Positions 1 through 10,371 of a stretch of 64,000 bases of DNA are shown here, one piece after another. Under the pieces are notes generated by a model, which did no database searches, was not told the DNA's origin, and was given only the letters and a program-made list of their open reading frames with translations. The stretch comes from Pandoraea faecigallinarum (GTDB lineage: Bacteria > Pseudomonadota > Gammaproteobacteria > Burkholderiales > Burkholderiaceae). A program made the translations under genes and the position numbers. Every line of letters begins with the position of its first letter. Position 1 is the first letter of the stretch. Where the stretch lies: NCBI RefSeq assembly GCF_001029105.3, contig NZ_CP011808.2, positions 124,001 through 188,000 on the forward strand, written 5' to 3'.

Positions 1-69
1 TGCCGCGACTCTCGGCAAGGCGCGGGCATCGCGGTTTGGGTTCCCCCCGCGGTGGCCCCCCGCCGCGTT

Positions 70-2406
70 TCAAATTTCACTAATCAATTTACTGCCCGAT
101 TTACTGCCCGATTCCTGGAGCGATGCAGCTCCCAGAATCTCCAACTCTCGTTTTACGATTTTGGAGAAAGCGCACGCCAGCAGTCCGTCATGGAGTGACC
201 ATTCTTTGTCAGCTTTGATCGCAGCTAAATTGGTTTCCAAGTTTTCGAAGTCGACGCGAGACAGGAGGGCATTTTGCATATCCGTGTCGTGGGGGCACAA
301 CTTCTTGCTATATTCCTTGAGAACCTCTTCGATAGGCTTGCGGGGAAACAGTTTTTCTGCAAGGTGTGTTATTTCCGAGAGTCTGATTATGGTTCCTGTC
401 TGAACGTTTTCAATGACTTTCATATCTCTTTTATGTTCACCATGACTCAGAGTCGGCGCACCTATATTTTTCAATTCTGCATTAAAAGCATGCTCCATCA
501 GCTCGTTGCGAAATTTATTGTAATATAACAAGCCGGAGTTGCCATGCATTTGAACGGCTTTATTCTTGAACACCGCCATCCAGCTTTCTATCGTGCAATT
601 TCCGGAAACTTGAAAGGTTTGGTGCACAGTCCGGTAGTTAGGCTGCGCATCGTTTTTTTTGGGAGGCGCCTTGCTTTCATTGTGAAGAATGATATCGTAA
701 AAACCTTTAACATCAAGTTCCTGGCTATTTACAAATATGTCATGGAGGTAATGAATTTTAGCGGCATCGTAATAAACGGTCAGGCGCGTTTCGAATTTTC
801 TGGTATTGACAATGTTATTGTGATGTTCCAAGCCATCTCCGGAGTTGAAGATGGTAACGGCGTAGCGCCCGCCGTTTGCTTTGGGCGGCAATACTTCAAC
901 TTTTATCGAATGACGGGGAATAAGTGGGGTGAAGAGTATGCCATTGCCACTAAATTCCATATTCTTTTCCCACGCAGGCGAGCGGTCCTGTCGGTGGCAG
1001 AGCATCCATTGGTGGGCTTGATCGACAAAACCGAGCATGGCTTTCCGATAGCCGGTATACTCGTTAGGGCTTAGGTTGGTATTGAGCGATATATTGTCGG
1101 TTTCTTTTGCGATGTGAAGTATGGCGATTTCGGCATACCCACTCGGCGAACTATTGGTAGCGCCCAGCAACATTTGATGGAAGCAGTCGAAGTTTTCTTT
1201 GCCTTCGGCGATTTCGATGCAATGCTTGTTCTTTAAGGTTACGTCGATTTTTACACCATCACTGTTGTGAGCTACTCCCTTGCCTCGCGCCACGCCTTCA
1301 ATCCACGTCCCTTCGAAGCGACTCCCATCGCGCAATACCTGGATGCCCGGCCCGTTCTTTTTGTCCGATCGCCACTCTCCCTTGTAGTGAGTCCCATCCG
1401 GATCAGTCTGGCTGCCCGATCCATGCCGAAGGCCATCAATCCAATGTCCTTCATACACGGTTCCATCATGAAAACGAAGCTCGCCGTAGCCGTGTGGTTT
1501 GCCGTCTTGCCATTCGCCTATGTACATGCCTGCCCCGGCGACTTTCGCGCGAACACGTTTTGAGGGTAAATCGAGCGTCAGAATTAACGATTTTGCTCCG
1601 GAGCGCGTAACATAATCTTGGTGATTTTCTGCGCTTGCGTAAGGCAATATGTTTTCAAGTTTAATTAAATGGTGTTCTGATGTCGATCGAAGCTGGCAAT
1701 AGTCCTGATCAAGAAAATCCATCTCGTCGTCGTGAAATTCGGCGCCCGACAGGTAGGTGTCATGCAAACATTTATGTAAAGCTGTTATGGTTTCTAATTG
1801 ACTTCTAGCGTCGGCAATGGTTTCCCTTACATCTTGAACGTCTATCGAACGACATTTGTTTATCATGTTGAAACATTCTTCTAGTGATTCATTCACATCT
1901 TTTTTGACGGCTTGATACGCGATTTTTGCCGCCTCGAACGCAGCCATGTTGGTCGTGCATGTTTGTGTTCTTCGGGAAAGCGCTTTTAGGTTTTTTGTAA
2001 AAATTTGTGTTTTATGGTTGAAGTCATATTCAACTTGATTCCGTTCACGAGCGTGAGATACACTTGCCGGGTCATCTGTGATGCCCAAGTGTTCGTAAGC
2101 CATGTGGGATGCCAACACGTTGTCATGCGCCGCTCTCAATTCGTCAAATTTTTCTCTGAAATCCATGAGAATAAAAAACGCTTCATTCTCTTGTGGCGGT
2201 ATATCGTCGGCGGGCGGAAGATCGTAGAGTTTGATGGCTTCTATTTCGGCATTTTCATACCGGCTTTTGGCAGTTTTATACTGCGCAAATGATTCGCACA
2301 GTCTTTCATGTTGAGCTCGGCGGTTTTCTTCTACCGTAGTGTCATTTGTCGGGCCGCCCTGGGACAGTTGTTGAGCGGCTGCGAGACTTATGCTGTCTGT
2401 GATCAC
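70..2406 (-). CDS. MORN-repeat protein with possible CE-clan cysteine-protease-like C-terminus; T3SS effector candidate
   Basis: 778 residues starting at a GTG at 2406; an AAAGGGG ribosome site a few bases upstream supports this start. Residues 1-290 are helical and charged. Residues about 295-377 carry four MORN repeats (patterns such as YIGEWQDGKPHGYGEL and YEGHWIDGLRHGSG), which in other proteins bind lipids or partners. The C-terminal half has no family I can name with confidence. It does show, in order, PRHSIKVEV (His499), FNSGDG (Asn521/Asp524) and FQVSGNC (Gln599, Cys604), the His-Asp/Asn-Gln-Cys order of CE-clan enzymes (Ulp1, YopJ, SidE-type DUBs). Function is therefore inferred: host-directed protease, deubiquitinase or acetyltransferase. 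Base composition is clearly less GC-rich than the flanks, suggesting transfer. A regulon-type promoter lies about 170 bp upstream. Confidence 0.75.
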   Translation of the reverse strand: MITDSISLAAAQQLSQGGPTNDTTVEENRRAQHERLCESFAQYKTAKSRYENAEIEAIKLYDLPPADDIPPQENEAFFILMDFREKFDELRAAHDNVLASHMAYEHLGITDDPASVSHARERNQVEYDFNHKTQIFTKNLKALSRRTQTCTTNMAAFEAAKIAYQAVKKDVNESLEECFNMINKCRSIDVQDVRETIADARSQLETITALHKCLHDTYLSGAEFHDDEMDFLDQDYCQLRSTSEHHLIKLENILPYASAENHQDYVTRSGAKSLILTLDLPSKRVRAKVAGAGMYIGEWQDGKPHGYGELRFHDGTVYEGHWIDGLRHGSGSQTDPDGTHYKGEWRSDKKNGPGIQVLRDGSRFEGTWIEGVARGKGVAHNSDGVKIDVTLKNKHCIEIAEGKENFDCFHQMLLGATNSSPSGYAEIAILHIAKETDNISLNTNLSPNEYTGYRKAMLGFVDQAHQWMLCHRQDRSPAWEKNMEFSGNGILFTPLIPRHSIKVEVLPPKANGGRYAVTIFNSGDGLEHHNNIVNTRKFETRLTVYYDAAKIHYLHDIFVNSQELDVKGFYDIILHNESKAPPKKNDAQPNYRTVHQTFQVSGNCTIESWMAVFKNKAVQMHGNSGLLYYNKFRNELMEHAFNAELKNIGAPTLSHGEHKRDMKVIENVQTGTIIRLSEITHLAEKLFPRKPIEEVLKEYSKKLCPHDTDMQNALLSRVDFENLETNLAAIKADKEWSLHDGLLACAFSKIVKRELEILGAASLQESGSKSGSKLISEI

Positions 2407-2575
2407 GGATCACCCCTTTGGATGGCGCGGGGGCGAAGGCCCGCGTGTTGTCGTGCTGTGCCAGAGCTCACTGCCGGATGCCCGGCGAGCTCCCGGCGCG
2501 AACCTTGCAAGTGACTTGCCTACGACGCGGCGGCTTCGGCGCGACAGCTCGGTCGCGGCGACTGGGATGCCGTCT

Positions 2576-2620
2576 ATTGTCGGCATGATCGGGCCGCGCA
2601 ACTTCGGGCGAACACCTGAT
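2576..2620 (-). promoter_or_regulatory. Regulon-type promoter (site A) for the MORN protein
   Basis: Read on the minus strand: ATCAGGTGTTCGCC (2607-2620), 25 bp, then GACAAT (2576-2581). It matches the box and -10 arrangement found upstream of the T3SS operons. The gene start is about 170 bp downstream. Confidence 0.6.
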
Positions 2621-3597
2621 TTTGGCGGTGGGCAGGCCGGTGCCTGGGCAAGTGCCGTCGTCAACGCTCGGGAGTCCAGCGGGGAAACCGGGAGCGGGTG
2701 GCGGCGAGTCGTGTCCGGCTTATCCGGATCCGCCCGCGAACCAGGCGCTTGCGGCTTTCCCAGCGGTTTGTTCGGTCCTCGCGTCGGCCCTCGTGTCGGC
2801 GTTTGTGAGCCCGTCCTGCCAGCAAGCCTTCATGCCGTTCTCTGCGGCCCACGCGGAGGTTAATACGTCCGGTGCCGGCCCCCTCACGGAATTTTTGAAC
2901 TGGCCTGTTCGTCTCGTCAACGAGGCGTTCATCGAATCCGTGGCTGCCCGTCGTCGGGTTGGAGTAACGCACTAACACGACAAGGCGGCGACCCGGCGCG
3001 ACGCGGGCACGACCGAAAGCGGAACTTATGGTACGCGACACGCAGTGAGGTCACCTCATGGCTCTGACGAGGCGGCGGTGCAACGGCGCTGGCGTTGGCA
3101 TGGTGAGCGCGGATCGCGCTGGCCCGCGCCCACGGCGTCCAGAACCCAGCGGTCGCCGCGAAACCGCGGGTCACTGAGCCAACGGTGCCGACGCCGCGTG
3201 GGCACGACGGGGGAACCGGAAGGGCAGGGGCTACTCGACGCGTGTGCTCGGATCGATCGACGACGCACGGCGTGACACGCCGGCGGGCGCCCGCGATGCA
3301 AATGCGCCTCGCGCCGCGTGCGCCGTTGTGGATCCGGCGAGCCTTTGCGCCTGCCACCGCAGCGCCGAGCAACCTGCAAACGCGCGTGCGATGCGCTGTG
3401 CGTCGACACGGTTTGTGCGATCGCACGGCCTGTGCCTCGGTCCGCCGCTGAAGGTGAGGGGGCCGTGCGTCGAGCGGACGCGCGGGGCCCCGGCGTTGGA
3501 CCGTACGCGGACCGGACTGCGTTAGCGCGCGGCGTTGCCTAGCGCCATACGCACGAGGTCATGTGCCCCGCCCCGCATGATTTGCCACGCTGGACAC
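2621..3597. other. GC-rich stretch without convincing genes
   Basis: Open frames occur on both strands but are rich in Arg/Ala/Pro, overlap each other and lack ribosome sites. I see no recognisable gene, RNA or IS remnant. Confidence 0.4.
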
Positions 3598-3649
3598 GAC
3601 ATGGGTGAATGACATCCGTGAACGACATGGGTGAACGACATCGGTGAAT
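3598..3649. repeat. Four tandem copies of a 13-bp repeat
   Basis: The unit is GACAT(S)(S)GTGAA(Y), repeated four times without gaps, about 240 bp beyond the 3' end of the first autotransporter gene. A partial unit (CGACATGGGT) overlaps its start. No gene covers it. Confidence 0.7.
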
Positions 3650-3888
3650 GGCCTCGGGTCGTGAATAACGACGGCACGCCTCAGACGCCTTCGATCCACA
3701 ACGGCTCCGCTCGACATTCGCGTGTGCGTATTCACTTCCCCCCACATCCGCTTCTTGGCGCAACCGCGGGGAACGCGAGTTCGCGACGCTTCGGCCGTTC
3801 GTCTGGCAGTCGCCGAGTGTGGACGCCATTCACCGCCCCCGGCGATGAATGGCGCGGCTCACGCCGCAGGCGGCGCACGGGGTGGGCG

Positions 3889-6800
3889 TCAGAACGTCTG
3901 ACGCAAGCGAATGGTGCCGCTTTGGGAAAGGTATCCCCCCCCCACTTGCAGCGTGTAGCCGAGGCTGAGCGACAAACGATTGGCCCGCACGAGCGCCACG
4001 CCGAGTGCAATGTCGGCCAGATTCGCCACGGGCGGTGCGCCCACCGTGGTGAAGGCCGTCTCGCCCAAAGGGTCGGCGACATAGACGGCGCTGACTTGCT
4101 GGCGCTTCGTCACGAACTCGTGCAGCCATTGCACGCGCGCGAACGGCACGATATCGCCGTAAGGACTCGCAAACGTATGCTGGATCTTTAACCCGAGCGC
4201 GCTGCGCAGCGAGTTCGTATCCGACGTGCCCACCGCGAGCGCGGCACCGTTGCCCCCCGTCTCCTCATACGATCCTTGCATCAGATAGCTGTAGGTCAGG
4301 CTGGCCAGCGGCGTGAGGGTCGTGCGCCCGAGCGCCAACGGAAAGCCGAATTCGGCGCGCGCCATGTATTGCTGTCCCATGAATGACGCATTGGCGCTGC
4401 CCTTGAACCCTGGGAAATCCGCCAAGCGAGTGCCGGTGTAACGCTGCCGCACGGCGCCTGCCGAGAGAGTCACATACCAGGGATTGCCGGTGAAGCTCGC
4501 ATAACCGAGCAGGCCGTAGCCGGTCACCCGCGTCGTACTGCCGGAATTATCGTCCGAGCCCTTGATGACCGCACTGCTGAAGGCGAACGCGCCGCCAGCG
4601 ACCCAGCGCCCGTCGAGGTCATGGTCGAAGCCGATCATCAAGCCGCCGTAGTTCGCACTGTAGCCACTGACCGAGTCGAGCATGCTCTGGCTCGCGTGGC
4701 CGCCGAGCGCTTGTCCCCACACGCCATACTGCGGCGTATTGTCTCCCGTTGCCATGCCGGAGCCAGCGCCGGAGAGGGTGCGCAGTTGGTCGATGTGAAC
4801 GCCGAGCACGCCGAGCGTGTCGAGCGCGATAGCCCCCGCCGCGCGCGACGCCCCAGCGTGCTGGCCCGGTGCGAGTCGCGCGCCAGCGCGGTTGGCGTCG
4901 GCGGTGTTGCCAAGCGCGAGAGAGGCGTTGTACAAATTGAGCAACGCCAGATCCGAGACGCCAGTGTAACGCTGCAGCCCCCCCAGCGACGCCATCGCGA
5001 CGGGCGTCGTCGGACGCGCCGGCTGCGGAATTTCGGGCACGGGCTGTACCGGGGGTGTCCGCGTCTTGATGGCGGTGTCATCCCCATTGTCGACGGTTTT
5101 TCCCGCCGCATTGCCGCCGGTGTCCGAATCGCCGTCGGTGTCTCCATCCTTATCGGCAACGGCTTTTCCATCGGTCTTGGCGCCGGTTTTTCCGTCGGCT
5201 TTCCCATCGGCCGTGGCGCCGGCTTTTCCGTCGGCTTTCCCATCGGTCGTGGCGCCGGTTTTTCCGTCGGCTTTCCCCTCGGCAGTGGCGGCGGCTTTTG
5301 CATCGGTGTTTCCGTCCGCATGGTCGGCGGTTTTTCCGCCCGGGTTGCGGCAGGTGCTGGCCAGCGGATTCGCGCTGGGGTTTCCTTCCGCGTTGGCGCC
5401 GGGATTTTTACCGGTGTCTGTTCCCGGCTTGCCGTCGCGGCTCCCCTGCGAATTGCCGCCGGTAATTTTGCCCGTGTTTCCGCTCGGTTTGCCGTCGGTG
5501 TTTCCCTCTGGAATCCCGCAAGGGAGTGCACCGGAAGTGCCGGCGGTGTTGCCATCCATTTTACTGCCGACGGTTGCGCCCGGCTTGCCGGCGATGTTTG
5601 CGCCCGGAGTGCCCCCGGGGTTTGTACTCGGGCTGCTGGCGATGGTTGCGCGGGGGCTGCCACCGATGTTCACATCCGGATTCTCGGTGGTGTTTCGCGC
5701 CCGCGTTTGCGGCACTTTGACCAGCATGAGCTCGTGATCTTGCGAGCCCGATACCGCGTCGCGCACGACTGCGGCAGCGCCGCTCACTTTCAGGCTGGCA
5801 ATCCTGTCACTCGGATTGCCAGCCGTGTTCCCCCCGGGCGTTTGCGCAACGCTTTGAAGCGTAAGCACGAGATTTCGCGTCCCCGATGTCGCGTCGCGGA
5901 CTTCTGCGCCGACGACCTGGGCGTTCATGCCGACAATCCCGTAATTCAATTGCGAGGCGCGGTAATTGACGTCGGGCCCGGCCGCCTGAATGGCCACATA
6001 CCGTTGCCCTGCCGCGAAGCCGTAGGGCGCACCGGTGCTGGTCAACTTGACACTCGAACCAGGGTCGATCATTGCGTTGCCTGCGACCACGAGTTGCCCA
6101 TACCCGGTGTCGGACCCAGCGCCTGTCGGCTTCGCCCCACTGGAAACCCCGATGAGCAACGTCGCCCCGCTGGCCTGCGTATAGTCCCCCTCAATGCGCG
6201 TCGGCTGGTTCACCTGCAGCGTCGCGCTGACGTTCCTGAGCGCGGGCGCACTGACCGTGTCGTTGAGCAGCAAGTTGCCCGAGGAGAAAAGTACATCCGA
6301 GGCGCTTTTGATTACGCCCACGCTCTGATTGAGCCCGGTCAGCGTACCGAACGTCGTGCCCGTTGCGCCCCCGATGGTGAAGGGGGTGGTGCTCTGGTTG
6401 ACGATCGTCCCGGCGATCACGCCACTGTTGATGAGCTGGCCGATGGTGCCGCTAACGTTGTTGTAAAGGGCCGCCTTCGAGCCCAGCAGGGTGCCGTCAT
6501 TGACAAACCGCTGTATCGTGCCCGAATTAACGACGCCGTAATCACCGCCTCCGATCACGCCCTGGTTGCTCACCGCACCGATGTTGGCCGTGGCGATGGT
6601 GCCGGAGCCATTAACGATAGCCCGACTCCCATTGATCGTGCCGGTTCGCGCGTTGAGGATCTGCCCGATCCCCCCCTTCTCATTGACGATGCCGACCGCA
6701 TTGGCATGAATGGTCCCGGCATTGGTCAGGGTGTTGATCACTGCCTCGTTCCACACCCCGACCGCGCCCGCCGACGTTGTGTCGCTGCGCCCGATCGTGC

Positions 6801-9270
6801 CGCTGATGTCGTTGATGAGCGTTGAGATAGTGGCATTGAAGAGACTGCCGTTCTTGAGAGAGGTGCTTATATTTCGAATGGCAATGCCGCTCGCGTCGAT
6901 TGTCCCGGTATTGATCATTTGCCCGATCGTGCCGGTATTGCCGATGCCCCGCCCCTGGGGGCCGACGATCAGGCCGCTGTTGATTAACGTCCCGAGTTTG
7001 GAACCTGTCTCGGCGAGGTGGATGGCGTAGGCGTTGGCGTCCGCCCCGTACCCTGCGATGGTGCCTTGATTGGTCAGTGCACCGATGGTCCCCACGTTCA
7101 CCTTGACGCCCGCCGAGGTGCCCGAAATCGTGCCGCTGTTCGCCAGCGAATCGATGTTTGCATTTTTATAGATGCCGCTTGCGCCATACCCGGTGCCATC
7201 GAGCAGAACGCCGTACTGCGCGGTACCGCCGATGACCGCACCGGCCTGATTGTTCACGGAGGTGATGGTACTACGCTCGTTTACCGTCAGTCCGCTGACA
7301 GTGCCAAGAATATTCCCGGCGTTCGTCAGCGTCCCCTGCGAGCCCGAAGCGACGATGCCGTAGGCCACGTCGAGTGTCGAACCCATTGGCGTTACCACGA
7401 GCGTGTCGCCATCCCACGCGTACGATTCGAGTCGGTTATTGGAGATCGTCCCTCCTGAACTTCCACGCGTGTTGCCCCCCGTATTGGCGCCAGTACTGCC
7501 CCCGGTATTGCCGCGGGTGTTGCCCCCCGGCGTTTGCGAAACGCTCTGTACCGTGAGCACGAGATTTCGCGTGCCCGATGCCGCGTCGAGAACCTCCGCG
7601 CCGGCGACCCGGGCGTTCAGCCCGACAATCCCGTAATTGAGGTTCGACGCGTTGTAAATGACCGACGGCCCACTCGTGCGAACCGCTACAAACCGTTGCC
7701 CGGCCGCAAAGCCGTAGGGCGCACCGGTGCTGGCCAACTGCACGCTTGTGCCCGCGGCGAGCACGGTGTTGCCTTTGACCACGAGCTGGCCGTACCCCGT
7801 ATCGGACAAGGCGCCTGTCGGCGTCGCCCCGGCCCAGACCCCGAGCAGCAACGTCGCCGCGCTGGTCTGCAGGTAGTCGCCTTGAATCGTCATCGGCCGA
7901 TTCACCTGCAGCGTCGCGCCAAGGTTCTTGAGCGCGGGCGCAGTGACCGTGTCGTTGAGCAGCAAGTTGCCTGAGGAGAAAACAACATTCGAGACGCTTT
8001 TGATCACGCCCACGTCCTGATTCACACCGGTCAGCGTACCGAATGCCGTGCCCGTTGCCCCCGCGATGGTCAGCTGAATTTTGGATTCGTTGGCGATCGA
8101 CCCGGCGATCACACCGCTGTTGGTGAACTGGCCGAGGTTGGCGTTAGCCGCGTTAAAGAAAGCCGTCGTGCCCTGGAGGGTGCCGTCGTTGACAAAGCGC
8201 GGCATCGTGCCCGAGTTGACGATGCCGAAAAGTTCGCCGCTGATCACGCCTTGGTTGGTGAGCGTACCGATGTAAGCCGAGGAATTCACGATCGCCTGAC
8301 TCGCATTGATCGTGCCGGTTCGCGCGTTGACGATCTGCCCGATCGACCCCTTCTCATTGACGATGCCGACCGCCCTGGCATTAATGGCGCCGGCATTGGT
8401 TAAGCTACCTATGGTTGCCGCCTCATTCCACACCCCGACGCTCAACGCCTTGTCGCTGCGTCCGATGGTTCCGGTGACGTCGTTCACGAGCGACGAGAGC
8501 GGGCCCGAGTTTCGCACGCCGCTCACCCCCCCGGTGATCACGCCTCGGTTGGTGAGCGTACCGAGGGTGCCCGAGTTATCGATCGCCCGGTCCCCGTGGA
8601 TCGAGCCGGTTTGCGCGTTGACGATCTGCCCGATAGTTCCCTTCTCATTGTTGATGCCGAACGCCCCAGCCTTGATCGCGCCGGCATTGGTCAGGGCGTC
8701 GAGCGCGCCCTGCTCGAGCATGATGCCTGCCTGGGAGCCGGAAATCGTGCCGCTATTGGCAAGAGAGCCGATCGTTGCGTATTGGTCGACATGAGACGAT
8801 GATAGGAGGCCGCTCCTGAAAACCCGGCTGCGATGGTTCAGGATGCCGTATTGCCCGGTCCCACCGATGATCCCGCCGGCCTGATTGATGAGGGTCGCGA
8901 TCGATTCGGTGTTCGTCAGCCCGGCGGTCGAGCCCAGCATCCTCCCGGCGTTCGTGAGCGTACCGCCGGTCGCTATCGTGCCGCTTGAGTTCGAGTTGAC
9001 GACGCCGTTTGCCGCATCGAAGATCGCGCCCGACGAGGTAATCGAGAGATCCGTTTTGGCGTCCCACGTATAGGTTTCGAATCGGGAATTGACGATCGTG
9101 GCGGCAGCCTGCGCCGCGCCCGGCAGCATGACCAATACCGAAGCGGCCGCTACGCTCGCGAGCACGCGCGCCCCCCCCGGGCGTTGCCCCCCAGAACTTG
9201 TGCGCTCCGAGACGACTTGCCACACGCCCCGGCATGCATTCCACACCACTCCGTACGTCTTGTTCATCAA
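3889..9270 (-). CDS. Type Va autotransporter with duplicated passenger
   Basis: 1793 residues. The N-terminus MNKTYGVVWNACRGVWQVVSE is an extended signal peptide region (ESPR) typical of large beta/gammaproteobacterial type V proteins; a hydrophobic signal segment ending AQAA follows. The passenger is built of short Thr/Asn/Ser/Gly repeats (TNAGTI, TNSGVI) expected to form a beta-helix. It consists of two homologous halves offset by about 1.69 kb in the DNA (5.8-7.4 kb and 7.5-9.2 kb). A Gly/Asn/Lys/Asp linker with a 12-residue repeat leads to a C-terminal beta-barrel of about 290 residues starting near YGVWGQALGG and ending in Phe (RLRQTF), the usual recognition signal for outer-membrane insertion. 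Predicted role: surface adhesin or similar. A regulon-type promoter lies about 700 bp upstream, implying a very long leader. Confidence 0.9.
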   Translation of the reverse strand: MMNKTYGVVWNACRGVWQVVSERTSSGGQRPGGARVLASVAAASVLVMLPGAAQAAATIVNSRFETYTWDAKTDLSITSSGAIFDAANGVVNSNSSGTIATGGTLTNAGRMLGSTAGLTNTESIATLINQAGGIIGGTGQYGILNHRSRVFRSGLLSSSHVDQYATIGSLANSGTISGSQAGIMLEQGALDALTNAGAIKAGAFGINNEKGTIGQIVNAQTGSIHGDRAIDNSGTLGTLTNRGVITGGVSGVRNSGPLSSLVNDVTGTIGRSDKALSVGVWNEAATIGSLTNAGAINARAVGIVNEKGSIGQIVNARTGTINASQAIVNSSAYIGTLTNQGVISGELFGIVNSGTMPRFVNDGTLQGTTAFFNAANANLGQFTNSGVIAGSIANESKIQLTIAGATGTAFGTLTGVNQDVGVIKSVSNVVFSSGNLLLNDTVTAPALKNLGATLQVNRPMTIQGDYLQTSAATLLLGVWAGATPTGALSDTGYGQLVVKGNTVLAAGTSVQLASTGAPYGFAAGQRFVAVRTSGPSVIYNASNLNYGIVGLNARVAGAEVLDAASGTRNLVLTVQSVSQTPGGNTRGNTGGSTGANTGGNTRGSSGGTISNNRLESYAWDGDTLVVTPMGSTLDVAYGIVASGSQGTLTNAGNILGTVSGLTVNERSTITSVNNQAGAVIGGTAQYGVLLDGTGYGASGIYKNANIDSLANSGTISGTSAGVKVNVGTIGALTNQGTIAGYGADANAYAIHLAETGSKLGTLINSGLIVGPQGRGIGNTGTIGQMINTGTIDASGIAIRNISTSLKNGSLFNATISTLINDISGTIGRSDTTSAGAVGVWNEAVINTLTNAGTIHANAVGIVNEKGGIGQILNARTGTINGSRAIVNGSGTIATANIGAVSNQGVIGGGDYGVVNSGTIQRFVNDGTLLGSKAALYNNVSGTIGQLINSGVIAGTIVNQSTTPFTIGGATGTTFGTLTGLNQSVGVIKSASDVLFSSGNLLLNDTVSAPALRNVSATLQVNQPTRIEGDYTQASGATLLIGVSSGAKPTGAGSDTGYGQLVVAGNAMIDPGSSVKLTSTGAPYGFAAGQRYVAIQAAGPDVNYRASQLNYGIVGMNAQVVGAEVRDATSGTRNLVLTLQSVAQTPGGNTAGNPSDRIASLKVSGAAAVVRDAVSGSQDHELMLVKVPQTRARNTTENPDVNIGGSPRATIASSPSTNPGGTPGANIAGKPGATVGSKMDGNTAGTSGALPCGIPEGNTDGKPSGNTGKITGGNSQGSRDGKPGTDTGKNPGANAEGNPSANPLASTCRNPGGKTADHADGNTDAKAAATAEGKADGKTGATTDGKADGKAGATADGKADGKTGAKTDGKAVADKDGDTDGDSDTGGNAAGKTVDNGDDTAIKTRTPPVQPVPEIPQPARPTTPVAMASLGGLQRYTGVSDLALLNLYNASLALGNTADANRAGARLAPGQHAGASRAAGAIALDTLGVLGVHIDQLRTLSGAGSGMATGDNTPQYGVWGQALGGHASQSMLDSVSGYSANYGGLMIGFDHDLDGRWVAGGAFAFSSAVIKGSDDNSGSTTRVTGYGLLGYASFTGNPWYVTLSAGAVRQRYTGTRLADFPGFKGSANASFMGQQYMARAEFGFPLALGRTTLTPLASLTYSYLMQGSYEETGGNGAALAVGTSDTNSLRSALGLKIQHTFASPYGDIVPFARVQWLHEFVTKRQQVSAVYVADPLGETAFTTVGAPPVANLADIALGVALVRANRLSLSLGYTLQVGGGYLSQSGTIRLRQTF
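5060..5330. repeat. 36-bp tandem repeats in autotransporter linker
   Basis: Imperfect 36-bp units built on TTTTCCGTCGGCTTTCCC encode DGKADGKTGATT-like 12-residue repeats in the linker between passenger and barrel. Copy number may vary between strains; 36 bp keeps the frame. Confidence 0.7.
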
Positions 9271-9969
9271 TCAGGTCCGTTGCTGTTCTTGCCGTGAGAG
9301 CGTCGCTCGGACGCTGGTTTCGGGGTTCATGCCGCTAGATGACTTTAGGCAGCCGCCTGAGGACGACGCGCCATGCTCGCCACTCAGCCTTGTCTCATCG
9401 CCGTTGCGGCCGCTGCGACGACGACTTCCCATGACGGCGTTCCAGGCATCATGTCCAGCCTGTCTAGGTGTCCGAACCACCCTGCGCACGTCGACACCAA
9501 GAAAAAATTGAGTTTCAACGATCGGATTTGGCGCCGCGCGTGCATCAGCAAAACCGCCGGCCCTCTGTCGGCCCCGACCCCTTTGTTTTCCCCCGCTGCC
9601 GCGGCGCGCGGCAGCAGCGCAACAAGCGTAGGGACATAAAGAAGCCGTGGCTTGCCGGGGATCCCGCGCAAGTCGTGGCCACGCTCCCCCGCACCGCGGG
9701 CCTCGCCTCGCGCGAGCTTGCCTGGCGCTAGGCAAGGCGAATCCATCCGTCGACGCCCGACGATGGTTGCGTGGTTTTGCAGGCGTCGCCAGATGCCCAA
9801 ACGCCACATGGGTTGCGCGCTCAGGCTCGCTCGCCTTGCGTGACTGCCCACGGCCCTCGTGTGTGGGCGCGGTGCGTCGACGCTTGCCAAAACGTAGGCG
9901 TTCGCGCGGGGTGGCGATGCACGCGTGCCCCATGAGCGCGTGCCAAGCCGCGGTGCATGTCTTGCCGCC
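9271..9969. other. Long leader of the first autotransporter gene
   Basis: About 700 bp between the predicted promoter at 9970-10016 and the autotransporter start. Open frames here are compositionally unconvincing. No gene or RNA family recognised. Confidence 0.35.
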
Positions 9970-10016
9970 ATTGTCGAGGCAGTGCCACTCACGCCAGCAT
10001 CAGGCGAACACCTGAA
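9970..10016 (-). promoter_or_regulatory. Regulon-type promoter (site B), autotransporter
   Basis: Minus strand: TTCAGGTGTTCGCC (10003-10016), 27 bp, GACAAT (9970-9975). The box is a perfect match to the consensus and points toward the autotransporter. Confidence 0.6.
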
Positions 10017-10371
10017 GTGCGCGCCGTTGCCGCTGAGATCGCCCGATCCGTGGCGTGGGCCGCTCGCGCATCGCACGGGGCATCTTCGCGCGCGGCCCGC
10101 GGGCCCTGCCTTGAGCGAGCGCATCGAATCCCCGCGTGCGTGCGATTCTCTCGAGTGCCGCGAGCCGGAGCGCGAGTCTGCGGCGGTAAAGCGCGCCTGA
10201 GGGCGTCAGCCGGCGTGGGAGCATCCAGCGGCCATCGTTATCGAAATGGAGCCCGCGGGGTTCGTCAACGGCGCTCTCGCGTCATTTCAGGGCCACGGCT
10301 TTCATGGGCGCCGTTAAATCGGCACACGCCAGCGCTCTCACCCCTTTGGGCGCGTTGTTCTCATACGCCAG

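Noticed and set aside
4621..6825. 734-codon plus-strand open frame, and similar long frames at 36103-38271 and 20215-22131
   Set aside because: They are antisense shadows of the autotransporters and sctV/ssaM, with Arg/His/Val-rich composition and no domain signal.
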